Positions 61,329 to 64,000 of a DNA stretch of 64,000 bases are shown piece after piece. Position 1 is the stretch's first letter; each line of letters opens with the position of its first letter. Position numbers and translations under genes: made by a program. The DNA comes from Dyadobacter pollutisoli (GTDB taxonomy: Bacteria; Bacteroidota; Bacteroidia; Cytophagales; Spirosomataceae), in the NCBI RefSeq assembly GCF_026625565.1, contig NZ_CP112998.1, positions 3,350,501-3,414,500 on the forward strand. The letters run 5' to 3'. Below the pieces are notes generated by a model that searched no databases, was not told the origin of the DNA, and was given only the letters and a program-made list of their open reading frames with translations.

Positions 61329-62192
61329 ATGAAGCCCCTCATTCAGAAGTTACCCGTTGACAGTAGCTCTTCCTTTGTGGCCCGTACTTACACTACGCCC
61401 TACTTTGAAACGCCCTGGCATCAGCACGAGGAATATGAGCTGCTTATTGAAATTGCGGGGAATGGCTCTGCATTCATCGGCGACCATATAGGCGAGTACC
61501 ACGCGGGGGACGTATTTCTGCTGGGTAAGAACCTGCCTCACTGGTTTAGAAAAAAGGATGTGGAAATGGTCGGTAGCGCGGTGGTGGTCCAGTTCAGGGA
61601 AGAGATTTTCGGGGAAAATTTTCTAAATCTGCCCGAAATGCAGCCCATCAAAAACACATTAAAGCAAGCTTCTCACGGTATCGCGCTGAAAGGGGAATTA
61701 AGAGAAACTATTGGGAATACCCTCCGCATGATCGAGTCCCTTTCCGGCTTTACGCAACTTGCCGCACTCATCAACTGCCTGCACCAAATCAGCGTATCTG
61801 ATCAGGTGACTTATCTGACGCAGACCTCTATCATCAGTTTCTCCAAGCAAGACCAGGACCGGATTCACAAAGTTTACGAATACACGATGCAGAATTTTCA
61901 AAAAAAGATTCTCTTGGAGGATGTCGCCAGCCTGACCAATCAAAGTGTGTCCGCATTCAGTCACTATTTCAAAAAGAACACAAAGAAAAACTACATTCAA
62001 TTTTTGACGGAAATACGGATTTCACACTCCTGCAAGCTGCTTGCCGGCACGGAAATGTCGGTTACTGAGATTTGCTATGAAAGTGGGTTTCATAACTGGT
62101 CCAATTTCAGCAAGCATTTCAAAACGATTATGCTTATGTCCCCTATGAAATACAGAAGGAGCAATCGGAGATATATTCAAAAAAGCAATTGA
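61329..62192 (+). CDS. AraC-family transcriptional regulator
   Basis: A 287-residue regulator with cupin domain (ETPWHQHEEYELLIEIAGNGSAFIGDHIGEYHAGDVFLLGKNLPHWF) and AraC DNA-binding domain (ILLEDVASLTNQSVSAFSHYFKKNTKKNYIQFLTEIRISHSCKLL, SVTEICYESGFHNWSNFSKHFKTIMLMSPMKYRR). It is transcribed away from the five-gene PhyH-to-PQQ operon across a shared promoter region of 169 bases and is the natural candidate for its control. It ends nine bases from the convergent TonB receptor gene. Confidence 0.92.
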   Translation: MKPLIQKLPVDSSSSFVARTYTTPYFETPWHQHEEYELLIEIAGNGSAFIGDHIGEYHAGDVFLLGKNLPHWFRKKDVEMVGSAVVVQFREEIFGENFLNLPEMQPIKNTLKQASHGIALKGELRETIGNTLRMIESLSGFTQLAALINCLHQISVSDQVTYLTQTSIISFSKQDQDRIHKVYEYTMQNFQKKILLEDVASLTNQSVSAFSHYFKKNTKKNYIQFLTEIRISHSCKLLAGTEMSVTEICYESGFHNWSNFSKHFKTIMLMSPMKYRRSNRRYIQKSN

Positions 62193-62201
62193 GATGACAC
62201 C

Positions 62202-64000
62202 CTAGAAACTCTTCCGCAAAGTCACTTTCACATTCCTTCCCACTGCGCTGATGCCGCTTGCAAATACGCGATAGTTGCGATCCAGGATGTTTTCGAATGC
62301 CAACTGGGCTGACAGCTGACGGGGTAGCCTGACCGAACCAGCGAAATTGAGCGTCCACCATGATGGCATGCCGTCCGGGGTTGCATACAATTCATTATCC
62401 TCGGTCCCCAGTCGGTAATCCTTGATCCTTTTCCATCCGTTATATTCAGAAAAAACCGCTAGCCGTAGGCTTTTGTGCTGATATTCCACGCTGGTACAGC
62501 CAAACAAGGGAGGAATATGGTCCAGTGGGGACCTATCATTCACTGCCAGTATCCGGCCGTAAGTATAATTCAATACACTGCTAACCAGCACACTGGGCAA
62601 CGGCCTGAACCGTAACGTCAGATTCGCACCCCGAATGGCCGCACGCTGCTTATTCTGGGTTGAAAGCACCTGGCTCAGCACGTCCTGGTACATAATCTGG
62701 GATTTTCCTTCGAATGTGCCAGGCGAAACGGTAATTGCATTTCTCAGCCAGGAATTGAAAACCCTGATTTCAAAAGATAATTTATCCGTTATACCCTGCT
62801 CAACGGAAATTTCGACGTTGGTCAAATATTCAGGTTTGAGATCCGGATTAGGCACGATCAATGTCCCTGGGGCAGATTCAAAAACTTTGCCCACATCATC
62901 TAAATTAGGTGCCCTGAACCCAGTTGCGGTTGCAACCCGGACCCTGGTCGCAGCCGCAGCCGACCACACCAGCCCCAGCTGTCCGGTAAGTGAACCATTG
63001 CGCTGGACAACTTTTTCATAGGGAAACGGAAAATAGGTTTTGTCCCGAAAATGCGCCTGCAATCCGACATAAGAATAGCGAAGGCCTGCATCGACGACCA
63101 GCTTATTACCAACTGTCCAACGGTCGGTTGCATAGGCTGCCAGCCAGTACATCCGGTTCCGGCCGTCGGGGTAACGTGTGGCTGCCGCCGAAACAGTCTG
63201 CTTTTCGATGTCCCTTGACTGCGCCGTCGATCGCACGCCATTGGCGATGGCTTCTGCTCCTGCATACAGCACATGGTTTTTCAGCGTCTTCTGGGCGTCA
63301 ATGTTTACGCTCAGGGCCGTCACATCCTCTATTTGGCTGATCAGGTTTTTATTGTTGAATTTACGGGTATTCCTGCTTTCTTCCAGCTTTTGATAAGCCG
63401 TCGTGACACTCAGCTGGTCATTGCCTCCGTGATTGGTCAGATGCAGTTTGTAAGACGCCAGCATCCGCTTTTCCGGTCCATAGGACCATTCAGCATAGCC
63501 CGGTTTCTCCACGGTACCCTGCGTTAAACGGTCGTAGCGGTTGACATTGCCTGAGGTAGAACGTTGAAAATTCAATCCATGAGTAACATTGGCAGACGGA
63601 CGATAAGTAAGCTTTTGCAGGATATCCAGTTGCTTGTATCCCGATCCTACCTGAACATTCTCCTTCTTGTTGAGCTCAACAATATCCTTGCCCTCTTTTC
63701 TTGTCACAAAAAACGATTTTTTACCAAAATCAGGGTACTCCTGCCGCCTGTTGTGGCCCTGCCGGATATCGCCAAAATCAGAATACGTGACGCCTGTCAG
63801 CAGCGCTATTTTCTTAAATCCTAAATTGGCGGAGACGTGCTGCGTATATTCATTGCTGCCGGATGCATAACGGCTGAATGCAGCCACTTTCAATCTGGAA
63901 CTTTCCGGCGAAAACAGCTCGGGTTCCCTCGTCCAGAAGCTAATAACCCCGCCCATTGCGTCGCTACCATACAAAACCGACGCCGGCCCAAAGAGCACCT
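62202..64000 (-). CDS. TonB-dependent receptor (N-terminus cut by window end)
   Basis: About 598 residues of a TonB-dependent outer-membrane receptor that runs off the right edge; a GTG at 63998 is not a real start. The visible part begins in the plug domain (FGPASVLYGSDAMGGVISFWTRE) and goes through the barrel (RVATATGFRAPNLDDVGKVFESAPGTLIVPNPDLKPEYLTNVEISVEQG) to NRNYRVFASGISAVGRNVKVTLRKSF. It resembles haem, haemoglobin or siderophore receptors rather than SusC. The ligand is not identifiable from this part. It is convergent with the AraC gene and probably belongs to a locus beyond the window. Confidence 0.93.
   Translation of the reverse strand, partial: VLFGPASVLYGSDAMGGVISFWTREPELFSPESSRLKVAAFSRYASGSNEYTQHVSANLGFKKIALLTGVTYSDFGDIRQGHNRRQEYPDFGKKSFFVTRKEGKDIVELNKKENVQVGSGYKQLDILQKLTYRPSANVTHGLNFQRSTSGNVNRYDRLTQGTVEKPGYAEWSYGPEKRMLASYKLHLTNHGGNDQLSVTTAYQKLEESRNTRKFNNKNLISQIEDVTALSVNIDAQKTLKNHVLYAGAEAIANGVRSTAQSRDIEKQTVSAAATRYPDGRNRMYWLAAYATDRWTVGNKLVVDAGLRYSYVGLQAHFRDKTYFPFPYEKVVQRNGSLTGQLGLVWSAAAATRVRVATATGFRAPNLDDVGKVFESAPGTLIVPNPDLKPEYLTNVEISVEQGITDKLSFEIRVFNSWLRNAITVSPGTFEGKSQIMYQDVLSQVLSTQNKQRAAIRGANLTLRFRPLPSVLVSSVLNYTYGRILAVNDRSPLDHIPPLFGCTSVEYQHKSLRLAVFSEYNGWKRIKDYRLGTEDNELYATPDGMPSWWTLNFAGSVRLPRQLSAQLAFENILDRNYRVFASGISAVGRNVKVTLRKSF

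Noticed and set aside
1..64000. tRNA, rRNA, CRISPR, insertion sequence or prophage genes
   Set aside because: None recognised on reading; no transposase or integrase frames, no regular spacer arrays, no tRNA-like T-loop/CCA patterns noticed. A tRNA or IS search tool was not available.

Overview
The window looks like a chromosomal segment of a Gram-negative member of the Bacteroidota, most likely a Cytophagales bacterium of the Dyadobacter/Spirosoma type. This is inferred from gene content: three SusC/SusD pairs, FecR-like anti-sigma factors with an ECF sigma factor, a type IX secretion C-terminal domain, one promoter resembling the Bacteroidota -33/-7 pattern, and PVC/Cytophagales-style dehydrogenase-haem proteins. 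No rRNA, tRNA, CRISPR array, insertion sequence or prophage was seen.

Region 1 (1-13.9 kb, all minus strand) is a urea acquisition and hydrolysis block. In transcription order it holds an outer-membrane porin, the urea ABC transporter urtA-urtB-urtC-urtD-urtE, a membrane histidine kinase with a NarX-like P-box, its NarL-type response regulator, and urease genes ureA-ureB-ureC-ureE-ureF-ureG. The last gene is cut by the window start; ureD is not seen and may lie outside. A 10-bp motif TACGTANGTA occurs before the porin, the kinase and ureA, and I found strict copies only in this block. It is the best candidate here for an undescribed regulatory system: a dedicated sensor-regulator pair controlling urea uptake and urease through this motif.

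Region 2 (14.4-15.7 kb, plus) has a lipoprotein alpha/beta hydrolase and a TfoX-N-domain protein.

Region 3 (15.8-28.9 kb, minus) is a polysaccharide utilisation locus: ECF sigma, FecR-like anti-sigma, SusC with STN domain, SusD, and a 1893-residue secreted alginate-lyase-like enzyme carrying FN3, LamG-like, Ig-like and two CBM3-like domains plus a T9SS sorting domain.

Region 4 (29-31.1 kb) is a patchy stretch with a LytS-type kinase remnant, a DUF1508 protein and an alkaline-phosphatase-superfamily lipase/phosphodiesterase-like protein.

Region 5 (31.1-42.4 kb, minus) is a second SusCD locus with a FecR-like gene but no neighbouring sigma gene, a DUF3823 lipoprotein, a large membrane-bound-dehydrogenase/haem protein, a truncated epimerase and an ATGA-coupled 37-residue membrane peptide.

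Region 6 (42.8-54.2 kb) is a third SusCD pair divergent from an AraC regulator, then an MFS sugar transporter, glucosamine-6-phosphate deaminase and Gfo/Idh/MocA oxidoreductase (an amino-sugar-like catabolic set), an orphan Rieske oxygenase, and a PfkB kinase.

Region 7 (54.3-64 kb) has two further AraC regulators bracketing a tight five-gene minus-strand operon (PhyH dioxygenase, Gfo/Idh oxidoreductase, cytoplasmic epimerase, Tat-exported epimerase, PQQ dehydrogenase with embedded cytochrome c), which looks like an uncharacterised oxidative sugar or polyol pathway. A TonB-dependent receptor runs off the right edge.
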